Positions 1-8,606 of a stretch of 64,000 nt of DNA are shown one piece after another. A program made the position numbers and the translations under genes. The notes under the pieces were generated by a model. The model had not been told where the DNA came from. It saw only the letters and a program-made list of their open reading frames with translations, and made no database searches. The stretch is from an uncultured Pseudomonadales bacterium (GTDB lineage Bacteria > Pseudomonadota > Gammaproteobacteria > Pseudomonadales > Azotimanducaceae), in NCBI GenBank assembly GCA_937921865.1, contig CAKZWF010000064.1:1-64000 (forward strand), read 5' to 3'. Within the stretch, counting starts at the first letter, position 1; every line of letters begins with the position of its first letter.

Positions 1-383
1 ATCTGTTCCTCTAGTACCTGCATATCCAGAACCAGCTGACCGACAATCCTGGACATGCGGTCCAGTGCGTCCTGTTCGGAAATAGCGCCTTTTTCGAAGC
101 GGCGTGCGACGCGTTTGTTTTGCTTTATATAGATGGCCCAGGATTCTGAGTACTCGGACCCCATCTGAGCTGTAAGCGGTACCAATTCTCGGAGGCATTC
201 CCATGCCGCGCTCTCAAGGGGTGCGTGTCTGGAGCGACACTCCTTGACAATTTTTTGCCGCTCGACATTAATCTGCTTCAGTTCTGGCTCCGTGAGATAG
301 CCTTTCGGCATCGTCATCTGACCTGACGCGCAACCGAATAGCAGGGATCCCACAGTGGCCCAGCCAATAGTTTTCATGATCAT
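1..383 (-). CDS. putative lipoprotein, partial (runs off the left edge)
   Basis: The reading frame is open from the ATG at 383 to the window edge, about 127 residues. The N terminus is a short hydrophobic segment ending in the lipobox LFGC, so an outer- or inner-membrane lipoprotein is likely. A good ribosome-binding sequence (AAAGGATG) lies just upstream of the ATG at 383; a second in-frame ATG is at 377. The mature part is hydrophilic and rich in Glu, Arg and Lys, with two further Cys and no recognised domain. The function is unknown. It sits on the side of tRNA-Phe where integrated elements usually lie, so it may belong to an acquired segment. Confidence 0.6.
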   Translation of the reverse strand, partial: MIMKTIGWATVGSLLFGCASGQMTMPKGYLTEPELKQINVERQKIVKECRSRHAPLESAAWECLRELVPLTAQMGSEYSESWAIYIKQNKRVARRFEKGAISEQDALDRMSRIVGQLVLDMQVLEEQ

Positions 384-596
384 GGCCCATCCTTTTGCCA
401 TAAAACGCTTTCAGGCTACGCTGGATGGTCCAACAGTGGTGTGAGTTTGGTCACGTTCTAATCATAGGAATCACCAGATCAGACAAGCACTGTGCCGATA
501 GAAGAAGTCGGTTCGAACTGAAGTTTAGAACGGAAATAGATTAAACCTCGGTTCGACCCCGATTAAAGGCTCGAAGTGATGGTCTGAACAGAAATA
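384..596. other. AT-richer intergenic segment with T-arm-like sequences
   Basis: No gene is apparent here. The segment is visibly richer in A and T than the surrounding chromosome. Two stretches resemble tRNA T-arms on the plus strand: TCGGTTCGAACTG at 508-520 and CTCGGTTCGACCCCGA at 547-562. They could be remnants of tRNA-linked recombination or chance. The promoter of the lipoprotein gene should also lie here, but no convincing -10/-35 pair was identified. Confidence 0.35.
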
Positions 597-622
597 TATG
601 GTGGCCAGGGGCAAAATCGAAC
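597..622 (-). repeat. partial copy of the tRNA-Phe 3' end (possible attachment-site remnant)
   Basis: These 26 bases match 698-723 of the window with one mismatch (614 versus 715). They cover the 3' part of the T-arm, the acceptor strand, the CCA end and three bases beyond the tRNA. The sequence cannot fold as a tRNA because the 5' side of the T-stem does not pair. Between the copy and the gene, 643-656 is a 14-base inverted match to tRNA-Phe positions 722-735. Duplicated tRNA 3' ends are the usual footprint of tyrosine-recombinase integration. Confidence 0.6.
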
Positions 623-699
623 CGGCAACCGCGTTGGGTCGACACGTGTCGGCAGTAAGAGCACAGCGCTCATCGAAGCGATGGAATGAAAGGATTGTA

Positions 700-775
700 T
701 GGTGGCCAGGGGCAGAATCGAACTGCCGACACGTGGATTTTCAATCCACTGCTCTACCGACTGAGCTACCTGGCC
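700..775 (-). tRNA. tRNA-Phe (anticodon GAA)
   Basis: The minus strand reads GGCCAGG at the 5' acceptor, a D-arm with AGCTCAGTCGGTAGAGC, an anticodon loop TTGAAAA giving anticodon GAA, a T-arm GGCAG-TTCGATT-CTGCC, and CCTGGCC pairing back to the 5' end. The CCA is encoded at 700-702. All stems are intact, so the gene should be functional. A partial 3' copy lies 101 bases downstream. Confidence 0.96.
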
Positions 776-903
776 GGAAAGGGTGCAACGTAAGCTGCGG
801 TTCATGGCGGGGGCGGATGCCCGGGCGACGAAGGCCGCGTATTAAACCGGGCTGCAGGGCAAACTTCAAGGCCGGTTTGGTGGTTGTTGCGCGGTTTTCC
901 GGT

Positions 904-1788
904 TCAGGTGTCGGTCGACACCCGCTGCAGCATGTCGCGGCCCATCAGCGCATGTCTGGGACTGTTGATCAGGCCTGAATCCAGCAGGATGACACCGAAT
1001 ATGATTGCCCAGCCCCGGGCTCGATCGAGGGTTGGCTGATCGGGTTGGTAGAGATCCAGTACCCGTTGTCGTGAGCTGCGATCAGGAAACAGGGCCCAGA
1101 TTGATGCCAGATCGGTAGCGGCGTCGCCACTGGTGATATCGCCCCAATCGATTACCGCGGCAAATGCCTGGTTGTGAGTCAGCACGTTCTGAGCATGAAG
1201 ATCTCCGTGCAGCCAGCAATTGCGGGTGGCTTCCGGTGCAGCCAGCCCCGTTTCCCAGAGTCGCTCGATATGTTTTGTGTATGCATCGGAAACCCCGCGT
1301 AGTCGATCGATGCGCACCTGCAGGGTGGTCTCGCGATCGCGCAACGGCACCCCGCGGAAGTCGTTTTCTGGCGCATTGTCCGGTGCTGGCTGATGCAGGG
1401 CTTTCAGGAACGCTGCCCAGACCTTTGCTTCAGCAGCTTCAGGCGGTGCCAGATCCGCGGGTTCACCGACAAACGCTGGAACAATACTCCAGTGCCAGGG
1501 ATAGTCGTCCGTCGGCTCGCCGATTCGCAATGGCGCCGGTACCGGCAGGGGCAGCAGAGGCGCGAGTTCCGGCAGCCAGGTCTGTTCGTTTCGCACCAGG
1601 GTTGCAGCAAGTTCGCGTCGTGGCAGCCGGACAATCATCGTCTCGCCGAGTGTGAACAGCTGATTATCCCAACCGGATGCAAATTCGCGCATCGGCAGGC
1701 CCGCCAGATCAGGATGCTGGGTCTGCAGCAGCTGTCTGACCAGCTCAGAACTGAGCGTCAGCTCTGCTTCGGGTTTGCCTCCGGACAT
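904..1788 (-). CDS. aminoglycoside phosphotransferase (APH) family protein
   Basis: This 294-residue protein has the fold signature of the APH/choline kinase family. The catalytic loop CWLHGDLHAQNVL lies around residues 190-202, and the metal-binding motif VIDWGD follows about 15 residues later. Family members phosphorylate small molecules with ATP; resistance enzymes are only one branch. The substrate here cannot be read from sequence. The gene is last in a minus-strand group, 10 bases after yggX, so it is probably co-transcribed with asmA-mutY-yggX. It is unlikely to be a dedicated resistance gene given the housekeeping context. Confidence 0.85.
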   Translation of the reverse strand: MSGGKPEAELTLSSELVRQLLQTQHPDLAGLPMREFASGWDNQLFTLGETMIVRLPRRELAATLVRNEQTWLPELAPLLPLPVPAPLRIGEPTDDYPWHWSIVPAFVGEPADLAPPEAAEAKVWAAFLKALHQPAPDNAPENDFRGVPLRDRETTLQVRIDRLRGVSDAYTKHIERLWETGLAAPEATRNCWLHGDLHAQNVLTHNQAFAAVIDWGDITSGDAATDLASIWALFPDRSSRQRVLDLYQPDQPTLDRARGWAIIFGVILLDSGLINSPRHALMGRDMLQRVSTDT

Positions 1789-1798
1789 CCGCAGCGCG

Positions 1799-2074
1799 TC
1801 AGTCGGTGGCGGGCGGCACGTAGCCTTCAGCGTGATCGGTTGTGTCGTTGTCGAGAAACTTCTCGCGCTGCTCGGTGAGATATTTACGCGCCTGCGGGTC
1901 GCGCATATCCAGAGATTTTTCGTTGATCAGCATGGTCTGCAGGTGCTGCCATTGCTGCCAGGCCTGACGGGAAACCGTGTTGAAGATTTCTTCGCCTTTG
2001 CTTCCGGGCAGCGGCGGGTTGTCAAGACCTTCGAGTTCTTTGCCGTATTTACGGCAGACCACGGTACGGCTCAT
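1799..2074 (-). CDS. yggX: Fe(2+)-trafficking protein YggX
   Basis: The 91-residue product matches the YggX family along its length, including the N-terminal MSRTVVCRKYGKELEGLD segment with the conserved Cys and the central QAWQQWQHLQTMLINE segment. YggX is a cytoplasmic protein that helps protect iron-sulfur enzymes and iron pools from oxidative damage. The start codon overlaps the mutY stop by four bases. The pairing with mutY is conserved in gammaproteobacteria and fits, because MutY carries a [4Fe-4S] cluster. Confidence 0.96.
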   Translation of the reverse strand: MSRTVVCRKYGKELEGLDNPPLPGSKGEEIFNTVSRQAWQQWQHLQTMLINEKSLDMRDPQARKYLTEQREKFLDNDTTDHAEGYVPPATD

Positions 2075-3129
2075 ATCAGTGCAAACTCTTCTAAGGAGTC
2101 GATCAGTTTAACGGCGGGTGCGGATAGACCAAAGGCTTCGTTGCTGCCCGGCTGGTGCCAGCGCCAGCCATCTGTTTCTGCAACGTTCAAAGGAGCCGAC
2201 CTCAGCAGTGCGTAAACCGGCTCGATGTCCAGGTGGTAGTGGCTGAAGGTATGGCGGAATCGCGGCGCATAGTGTTCGCTTGTCAATGCCGCCGGGTCCA
2301 GAGCCAGTTCCTGGGCCAGTTCGCTCAGCGTGGTCTGCACAGACCGTTCCGGGGGTGTCCACAAGCCTCCCCAGATACCTTGAGGTGGACGTTGTTCCAG
2401 CAGCACAGCACCGGCGTGATGCAGCAGGAACATCCGCGCCTGACGCACGGGTTTGAGCTTTTTCGGTTTGCGCCCGGGGTAATCGGCAATGGTATCGGTT
2501 CGGTATGCCTGGCAGGATCGGTGCATCGGGCAGGTTCCACATTCCGGTTTACTGCGCCGACACAGTGTAGCGCCCAGATCCATGATGGCCTGGGTGTAGT
2601 CGGCGAAGCGGCTGGCTGGGGTATGGCTTTCAGCATGATTCCACAAGATTCTGGCAACTGAGGTTTCTCCCGGGTAGCCGGACACCGCGTGATAACGGGC
2701 CAATACACGCTTCACATTGCCATCGAGAATGGCCGCCCGCTCTCCCTGGGCCAGGCTAGCAATTGCACCTGCGGTGGACCGACCGATGCCGGGCAGTTGC
2801 TGCAGCGCTTCGACTCCGCGCGGAAACTCTCCATTGAATTCGCTGCAGATCGTGTTGGCGGCCTTGTGCAGATTGCGCGCGCGGGCGTAATAGCCGAGTC
2901 CGGTCCAGTGATGCAGCACCGCGTCGATGGGTGCTTCGGCGAGACTTGCCACGTCTGGAAACCGGTCCATGAATTTCTGGTAGTAACCGACTACGGTGCC
3001 AACCTGGGTCTGCTGCAGCATGATTTCCGAGATCCAGACCCGGTAAGCACTGCGGTCAGACTGCCAGGGTAGATCTTTTCGACCGTGTTGGTCCCACCAG
3101 TCGAGCAGCCGGCCAGCGAATGAATCCAC
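2071..3129 (-). CDS. mutY: A/G-specific adenine DNA glycosylase MutY
   Basis: MutY removes adenine mispaired with 8-oxoguanine in base excision repair. The 352-residue protein has the catalytic Glu35 in WISEIMLQQTQV, the helix-hairpin-helix motif LPGIGRSTAGAI near 112-123 and the catalytic Asp136 in ILDGNVKRVLAR. A four-Cys [4Fe-4S] motif (C-x6-C-x2-C-x5-C) lies near 185-205. A C-terminal NUDIX-like domain for 8-oxoG recognition follows from about residue 230. The gene starts directly after the asmA-like stop codon and overlaps yggX, so translation is probably coupled. Confidence 0.97.
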   Translation of the reverse strand: MDSFAGRLLDWWDQHGRKDLPWQSDRSAYRVWISEIMLQQTQVGTVVGYYQKFMDRFPDVASLAEAPIDAVLHHWTGLGYYARARNLHKAANTICSEFNGEFPRGVEALQQLPGIGRSTAGAIASLAQGERAAILDGNVKRVLARYHAVSGYPGETSVARILWNHAESHTPASRFADYTQAIMDLGATLCRRSKPECGTCPMHRSCQAYRTDTIADYPGRKPKKLKPVRQARMFLLHHAGAVLLEQRPPQGIWGGLWTPPERSVQTTLSELAQELALDPAALTSEHYAPRFRHTFSHYHLDIEPVYALLRSAPLNVAETDGWRWHQPGSNEAFGLSAPAVKLIDSLEEFALI

Positions 3130-4653
3130 TCAGGATTCCGGTTCAGGTTTAGCCGCCGAGCGAGAAAAGATATCCAGCAGGTTCTTTGCTGCGTCGCGAT
3201 ACTCTTCAGGCACCTGCTCATCGATTTTTTCTTCGATCTTGTTGCGCAGTTCGCTGCCTTTTTCCGATGTCAGCGCGCTCGCGACAATTCGCTGGGCAGC
3301 GGCCTGGTCCACCGCACAGCGGGGTTCTTCCAGGGTGCCTCGACAGCGCAACGGAATCGGTAGTCCAACCAGCAGCGGGTTCACATCAAAGCTGTGCATG
3401 TCCGGATTGTCTTCAAAGACGATGTCCAGCTGCATATCCAGCGCGTCGGTCAGCGGATCATAGACGCCGGCGATGGCGGCGGTCAGATTGTCCAGCGCGA
3501 AATCCATCGCATGCTGGGTGCCGTTCACACTCCACTCGCCTATAAATCGCTCGTACTGCCACAGTTCCGGCCACTTGCGGATATGCTGGTCTTCGCGCAG
3601 CAGGGTGGCCAGCGCCAGCAGAGGCTGCTTTATTCTGCTGATATCAATAGTGCCTTTACCGCCATTGAATTGCGTTTTGCCGCTGACTGATCTGATCAGT
3701 TCCTCTCGAGTGTTGCCCGTCATAGTGATCGCGCCGCCATATGCGAGGGGTGCAATCCAGGTCAGCCTCTGATCAAGCCAGGTAACCAGCGCCTGGCTGT
3801 CGACATCGTTGAGATCCGGTGCGATCCGCCAGGCCACCTGATCCCGCTCGGCGTTGATGTCAATTTTTGCAGTAGCGCTGCCGCCGAAGAACTCGGGTAT
3901 CGACAGCTGCGTCGTGCTGTTACCAGCGGTATTGTTCAATTCAAGGCTCAGGTTCTCGAACCTCTCGCCTTCAAGTTCAATGGCGTCCAGCACACAGTCA
4001 CCCTGCCAGTCGTAACTGCGCCAGATCGAGATTGGAATGATTGCGTCGTCCGGGTCAATGTAGCTGCTGGCGCTACCAATGGTCGCATCGACATTGCAGA
4101 GTCCTGAAGTCAGGACTGTTTCGAAGCGCGTGTCGAGGAGTTGAATCTGGTCAGAATCTGGCCGGTAAACCAGCTTGCCCCGGGCGTCGAGCGGTATGTT
4201 CTCAGCGTCGCTGGGCTGATATTTGACTCGGGTTTCGAACGGTGAAGCCTGATTGAACGCGAAATCGTTCAGCTTGAGGTATTCAATCCGAGTCTCGTCG
4301 GTCTCGGTGCGCATGATCAGGTTATCAAGCTGCAGCGAGCGGATCTGCCACTGGTTCAGATCCTGATTGGCGATCACTGAACGAAGATCGAGATCCAGAT
4401 TCAACGTGGCTAACGCGTAGTCGCTGCCTTCATGACTGGCACTGATCTGTTCTGCGCGCAGAGTCAGAGGCGGAAACAGCCGCCATTGCAGATCGCCGTC
4501 GATGCTAACCGGCACTCCGGTCTGCTGCTCGATCAGTGCTGTGAGCTGGGGTTTCAGTTTGTTCGGGTCACTCAGCAGATAGTAGGCACCGGCTGCAAGC
4601 GCCAGAGTCAGACCGATAATGAGAGCCAGGAGCCAGCCAATGAATCGCAACAT
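3130..4653 (-). CDS. AsmA family protein
   Basis: The 507-residue product begins with one membrane segment (about residues 4-26, LIGWLLALIIGLTLALAAG-like) followed by a large periplasmic region. The segment VSIDGDLQWRLFPPLTLRAEQI near residues 48-70 is typical of the AsmA N-terminal domain. AsmA-like proteins are inner-membrane anchored and are linked to lipid transport and outer-membrane assembly. Residues Pro/Glu/Ser end the chain. It is the first gene of the minus-strand group asmA-mutY-yggX-aph, an arrangement conserved in Pseudomonas relatives. Confidence 0.9.
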   Translation of the reverse strand: MLRFIGWLLALIIGLTLALAAGAYYLLSDPNKLKPQLTALIEQQTGVPVSIDGDLQWRLFPPLTLRAEQISASHEGSDYALATLNLDLDLRSVIANQDLNQWQIRSLQLDNLIMRTETDETRIEYLKLNDFAFNQASPFETRVKYQPSDAENIPLDARGKLVYRPDSDQIQLLDTRFETVLTSGLCNVDATIGSASSYIDPDDAIIPISIWRSYDWQGDCVLDAIELEGERFENLSLELNNTAGNSTTQLSIPEFFGGSATAKIDINAERDQVAWRIAPDLNDVDSQALVTWLDQRLTWIAPLAYGGAITMTGNTREELIRSVSGKTQFNGGKGTIDISRIKQPLLALATLLREDQHIRKWPELWQYERFIGEWSVNGTQHAMDFALDNLTAAIAGVYDPLTDALDMQLDIVFEDNPDMHSFDVNPLLVGLPIPLRCRGTLEEPRCAVDQAAAQRIVASALTSEKGSELRNKIEEKIDEQVPEEYRDAAKNLLDIFSRSAAKPEPES

Positions 4654-4754
4654 GTCGCCATCCGTAATTTGCAGACGCGATCATAATACGGACCTCAAGC
4701 TGAGTGTTGGCTGAACACCATGCTCATTGCCTCGCGCAGGCCAGGCGTGTGGAC

Positions 4755-4976
4755 CTAGGTGTGCCGAGGTTGGTTGCGGTGGCGGCGCGACATCCTCGGG
4801 CCGAACAGCTTTGGCATCAGCTCAGGTGCTTTCAGTCGTCGATTACAAGCGGATACATGCGCTGTCAGCGCGAGTTCAGCGTTCTGGTACGTGCTGTACG
4901 GCCCCATCGATTGGTTACCGCGCACGTTGAAATACCATTGGGCATCCTGTCCCTGGTAGATTCTCTGCGTTTCCAT
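4755..4976 (-). CDS. DUF6316-like small protein
   Basis: This 73-residue frame contains a QWYFNVRG-x4-MGPYSTYQNAELAL pattern. That resembles the short DUF6316 family of gammaproteobacteria, in which an aromatic WYF motif is followed by a GPY/GPF turn and an amphipathic helix. The function of that family is unknown. It is transcribed divergently from the nuclease gene and stands alone between asmA and the nuclease. A GAAGAG sequence just upstream of the ATG could serve as ribosome-binding site. The family assignment is from pattern recognition only. Confidence 0.62.
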   Translation of the reverse strand: METQRIYQGQDAQWYFNVRGNQSMGPYSTYQNAELALTAHVSACNRRLKAPELMPKLFGPRMSRRHRNQPRHT

Positions 4977-5087
4977 GCTCTTCTAACGCTTAGTGCGATT
5001 TTTATTGAAAGTTCAAGTGTCCCCGTATGCTGTATTGCACCACAAAATCATGAAGTTTTTGTATCACTATGTAAGCAAGCTGACGAT

Positions 5088-5795
5088 ATGTTCATTTTCT
5101 TCCCTGTGACCCGCTTGGCGAGCAAGCCGCTCAGGCGTTTTTTCACTGTTATCGGTGCGCTGCTGGTTGCTGGCTTTGCTGCGGCTCCGGTGCTGGCAGA
5201 GACACTGCGAGGCCAGGTGGTTACGGTATTCGACGGTGATTCGTTCATCCTGCTGGTTGGCGACGCTCAGATCGGTATTCGTATGGTCGAAATCGACACG
5301 CCGGAAGTTGGCCAGGACTGGCATGACGAGGCAGGCAGAGCGCTGCGTCGAAAAATTCTGCGGCAAGCGGTTGCGGTAGACATTGTCGATCGCGATCGCT
5401 ACGGCCGCCTGGTGGGTAAAGTCTGGCTTGGCGAAAGAGATATTAATCGCGAGATGATTGTCGAAGGTCACGCCTGGGCATACCGCCAGTATCTGCGCGA
5501 TGAGAGTCTGCTTGAGGATGAAGCGGCCGCTCGGGAGGCGACGCTCGGGCTCTGGGCTCTTGCTGATCCGCTGCCGCCCTGGCGCTGGCGCCATCAGCAA
5601 CGTGGCGGCGAAGAGCAGAAGACTGCAGCCGACTGCAGAATAAAAGGCAACATCAGTAGTTCAGGCAAGCGCATCTATCATGTTCCCGGGCAGCAGTACT
5701 ACGAGCAGACTCGGATCAGTACCGGCAAAGGTGAGCGCTGGTTCTGCACGGAAGCGGCGGCGCGTAAGGCGGGCTGGCGGCGTTCACGGGTCTAG
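5088..5795 (+). CDS. secreted thermonuclease family (SNase-like) protein
   Basis: The 235-residue product has a signal peptide with probable cleavage after APVLA (residue 37). The staphylococcal nuclease domain follows, with Asp51 (in DGDS), Arg65, Asp70, Thr71 and Glu73 (in IRMVEIDTPE) and Arg107 (in DRYGRLVG), which match the calcium ligands and catalytic arginines. The C-terminal 60 residues (IKGNISSSGKRIYHVPGQ onward to ERWFC-x8-GWRRSR) form the conserved tail common in proteobacterial SNase proteins. A periplasmic or secreted nuclease is inferred. The ATG at 5088 was chosen because it directly precedes the signal peptide; the frame stays open further upstream without coding character. 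Confidence 0.88.
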   Translation: MFIFFPVTRLASKPLRRFFTVIGALLVAGFAAAPVLAETLRGQVVTVFDGDSFILLVGDAQIGIRMVEIDTPEVGQDWHDEAGRALRRKILRQAVAVDIVDRDRYGRLVGKVWLGERDINREMIVEGHAWAYRQYLRDESLLEDEAAAREATLGLWALADPLPPWRWRHQQRGGEEQKTAADCRIKGNISSSGKRIYHVPGQQYYEQTRISTGKGERWFCTEAAARKAGWRRSRV

Positions 5796-5865
5796 GTGGG
5801 TTCTGGCGATTTGTCACCGCGAAAGTCGTAGAATCTGCCGCGCATTCAAGAGCGTGAGATGTGAT

Positions 5866-6264
5866 ATGGCGGTTGATTCCTGGGACCCGGCAGCAGGCGG
5901 GGAACCCTCAGAGCTGGATGTGGCGAGGCTGTGTCTGGCATCCGCTGCCCTCGAAAAGCAGGATTTTGGTCTGTCTGCACATGAGATTGCCCGTCTGGCG
6001 CCCTTCGCCCGGCAGCAGGGTGCGGTTGATTGGGCACAGCTGGCCCAGGGGCTGGAATCTGCTCAGATCGTCGCGCTGGTCAGACTGTTCACACTCGCGG
6101 AGTCGGCTTTTCCCGCCTGGGAATCCGGTCCCAGATCACCCGTAGTGCCGCTGGTGGCTTTGCTCAAGTCCCGCGCTGCTTATCCGAGTGAGCTCACCCG
6201 CTGGATCAAAACCAATACCAGCAATCGGTTTTTACCCTATGGCAGCCTGATGGATCGGCTGTAA
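5866..6264 (+). CDS. hypothetical protein upstream of hisB
   Basis: The 132-residue frame from the ATG at 5866 is mostly alpha-helical in character, acidic at the N terminus, and has no signal peptide or membrane segment. Its C-terminal half (ALLKSRAAYPSELTRWIKTNT) looks like a conserved small-domain tail. I do not recognise a family with certainty. It is co-directional with hisB, with about 90 bases between. Coding is supported by base composition and by the lack of a better frame on either strand. Confidence 0.7.
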   Translation: MAVDSWDPAAGGEPSELDVARLCLASAALEKQDFGLSAHEIARLAPFARQQGAVDWAQLAQGLESAQIVALVRLFTLAESAFPAWESGPRSPVVPLVALLKSRAAYPSELTRWIKTNTSNRFLPYGSLMDRL

Positions 6265-6357
6265 CCCGCCCGGTTCGATACGTATACTGGCGCCGCCGCT
6301 AATTCGGCACCCCCGAAGTAAATGCAACCCGGGGTCCAGGATAAACAGGTAGCAGTT

Positions 6358-6960
6358 ATGAACCAGCCTTCCTCCCGCGCCGCCAGTGTGAACCGGGATA
6401 CCCAGGAGACGCAGATCGCGATTACGCTCGATCTTGATGGCAGTGGGCGTTGTGAGATCGCCACCGGCGTGCCGTTTTTTGATCACATGCTCACCCAGAT
6501 CGCCCGGCACGGTCTGATTGATCTGGATATCCATGCCAAAGGGGACCTGGAAATAGACGCCCACCATACCGTTGAGGATGTGGGCATTGTGCTCGGCCAG
6601 GCAATGGCTCAGACGCTTGGCGATAAAAGCGGGCTTACCCGCTACGGTCACTCCTATGTGCCGCTCGATGAAGCGCTGTCGCGCGTGGTCGTCGATTTTT
6701 CAGGGCGACCGGGCCTGGTTTACCAGGTCGACTATGTTCGCGGCCGGGTAGGTGATTTCGATCTGGATCTGCTGGCTGAGTTCTTCCAGGGATTCGTCAA
6801 CCATGCGCAGGTGTCGCTGCACATCGATAACCTGCGTGGGTCCAACGCCCATCATCAGGCGGAAACGATTTTCAAAGCCTTTGGTAGAGCGCTGCGCATG
6901 GCGGCAACGCCGGATCCGCGCATGGCAGGTCAGGTTCCGTCCAGCAAAGGATCCTTGTGA
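6358..6960 (+). CDS. hisB: imidazoleglycerol-phosphate dehydratase HisB
   Basis: HisB dehydrates imidazole glycerol phosphate to imidazole acetol phosphate in histidine synthesis. The 200-residue monofunctional form has the metal-binding motifs [14 protein letters not shown] and NAHHQAET that form the dinuclear manganese site. The ATG at 6358 gives the usual family length; an upstream in-frame ATG at 6322 would add 12 residues. The stop overlaps the GTG start of hisA. The hisH gene that normally separates hisB and hisA is absent. Confidence 0.96.
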   Translation: MNQPSSRAASVNRDTQETQIAITLDLDGSGRCEIATGVPFFDHMLTQIARHGLIDLDIHAKGDLEIDAHHTVEDVGIVLGQAMAQTLGDKSGLTRYGHSYVPLDEALSRVVVDFSGRPGLVYQVDYVRGRVGDFDLDLLAEFFQGFVNHAQVSLHIDNLRGSNAHHQAETIFKAFGRALRMAATPDPRMAGQVPSSKGSL

Positions 6961-7706
6961 TCCCGCTGCTGATTCCTGCGATCGATCTAAAAGACGGCCG
7001 CTGTGTTCGCCTCAAACAGGGTCGGATGGAAGACGTCACCGTTTTTTCTGATGATCCTGTGGCCATGGCATTGCACTGGGTTGAGCAGGGTTGCCGCCGT
7101 CTGCATCTGGTCGATCTCGACGGCGCTTTTGCCGGAGTGCCGCGCAATCGTGAGCTCATCAATGCGATCACCGATGCGGTGGGTGAGATACCCGTGCAGG
7201 TTGGGGGCGGCATCCGTGACCTGGAGACAATAGGCGCTTATCTCGAGGCCGGCATAGCTGGCGCCATCATCGGCACCCGGGCTATCGAAGAGCCGGACTT
7301 TCTGCGCGCGGCGGCGGCTGAATTTCCCGGCAGCGTGATTCTGGGTCTGGATGCTCGGGATGGCTTGCTGGCGACTGCCGGATGGGACGAAACTTCATCA
7401 AAACGGGCGGTAGATTTCGCTGCTGAGATGGCCGATCTCGACCTTGCCGCAATCGTTTACACCGATATTGAACGCGATGGCATGCTCACCGGCGTTAATG
7501 TGGAAGCGACGGCGGCGTTGGCAGCGGCGACCAGAATTCCGGTGATTGCTTCAGGTGGGGTCACTAATGAAGCTGACATTGCAGCCTTGATAGACGGTTT
7601 CAAAGGCACGGCCAGCTCGCTGTTCGGAGCGATTACAGGCCGGGCGATCTATTCCGGGACTCTGGACTTTCGAGCCGGGCAAGCGTTGTTCGATCAAGCC
7701 GCCTGA
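6957..7706 (+). CDS. hisA: phosphoribosylformimino-AICAR-phosphate isomerase HisA
   Basis: HisA isomerises ProFAR to PRFAR in histidine synthesis. The 249-residue TIM barrel starts at a GTG overlapping the hisB stop and shows [17 protein letters not shown] with the catalytic Asp near the N terminus. VGGGIRD and VIASGGV form the phosphate-binding loops, and [10 protein letters not shown] carries the second catalytic Asp. Its last 74 bases overlap the 3' end of the convergent yibQ-like gene. No hisF follows, unlike the standard hisBHAF order. Confidence 0.96.
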   Translation: MIPLLIPAIDLKDGRCVRLKQGRMEDVTVFSDDPVAMALHWVEQGCRRLHLVDLDGAFAGVPRNRELINAITDAVGEIPVQVGGGIRDLETIGAYLEAGIAGAIIGTRAIEEPDFLRAAAAEFPGSVILGLDARDGLLATAGWDETSSKRAVDFAAEMADLDLAAIVYTDIERDGMLTGVNVEATAALAAATRIPVIASGGVTNEADIAALIDGFKGTASSLFGAITGRAIYSGTLDFRAGQALFDQAA

Positions 7707-8499
7707 CGCGGCGCTGTTTCTGCGCCAGATCCCCCAGCGTAATCAGACGCACGTCATCCGGCAGATCGATGAGCTGCCGCTCTAAAAACTTCAGGGTGCT
7801 TCGATACGGGTGGGCAATGACCACCGCGTGACCTTGACGCCGGGCAATGCGCAGCGCTTCGCGGTATGACGTTTCGATGGCCGCCATGTTCGGGTCGTGA
7901 TCCAGAAATACATCCCGACGCAGCGTTGGGATCCGCCAGGCCCGGGCCGTAGTTTCGGCCACGGTTCTGGGGGTGGTGCGGCTGTCGAGAAAAAACAGTC
8001 CACGCCGCTGAATGTTGTCCATCAGTTGATTCATCGGTTCGTGATGCTGAGTCAGCAGGCTGCCGGTGTGGTTATTGACACCAACCGCCTGGGGCACGTT
8101 GGCCAGCGCGGCTGCAAACTGGTGATCGAATCGCTCCGCGGTCATTCCCAGGGTCAGCGTGCCGCGCTCAGTCCGCAAATTGGCTGGCGGCATTGGCTCC
8201 ATTGGCTGGTGCAGAATGACTTCTTTGTTTTTCAGGACAGCCTGGCGGGCAATCTGCGGAGTGTGCGGCGCGAATGGCAGCATGCCAAGGGTGATCGCGC
8301 CGGGGAGATTAACCAGCCGGCGCGCTCGGTCGAGGTGGTAACCAACGTCATCCACAACAATCACCAGTTCAGCCGCCCGGGCTGGGGGTGAAAGCGCAAA
8401 GCAGATTAAGACGATTGAGAGTGTTTTCAGCAGTCGGGCAAACGTGCGCGTGATTGCGGTGCTGACTGAAGGGCTCCTAACGCTAGAAACGAGGGGCAA
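7633..8499 (-). CDS. yibQ: divergent polysaccharide deacetylase family protein (YibQ-like)
   Basis: The 288-residue protein has an N-terminal hydrophobic signal or anchor and then the YibQ pattern: [40 protein letters not shown], and VGVNNHTGS. These correspond to the divergent NodB-type barrel of the DUF610 family. A periplasmic role in wall or polysaccharide metabolism is inferred from the fold. The biochemical activity of the family is unproven. It is the last gene of gpmI-envC-ctpA-yibQ, an order widely conserved in gammaproteobacteria. The C-terminal 24 residues are encoded opposite hisA. Confidence 0.9.
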   Translation of the reverse strand: MPLVSSVRSPSVSTAITRTFARLLKTLSIVLICFALSPPARAAELVIVVDDVGYHLDRARRLVNLPGAITLGMLPFAPHTPQIARQAVLKNKEVILHQPMEPMPPANLRTERGTLTLGMTAERFDHQFAAALANVPQAVGVNNHTGSLLTQHHEPMNQLMDNIQRRGLFFLDSRTTPRTVAETTARAWRIPTLRRDVFLDHDPNMAAIETSYREALRIARRQGHAVVIAHPYRSTLKFLERQLIDLPDDVRLITLGDLAQKQRRVRRLDRTTLARLESPESRNRSPGL

Positions 8500-8606
8500 A
8501 GTGGCTGCTTACACTCGATGATCGTTAGGCTCAACAGAATAGTCGGCACCAAATCACATTGCCAGCAGCGCGACCGGTTTCAGCCGAAAATTTTCGGGCG
8601 TGGTTT

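Noticed and set aside
598-978. 126-codon plus-strand frame across the tRNA gene
   Set aside because: It runs through tRNA-Phe and its remnant and has no coding character.
904-1788. acquired aminoglycoside-resistance gene
   Set aside because: The APH fold is present, but the gene is in a housekeeping operon and most APH-fold proteins act on other substrates.
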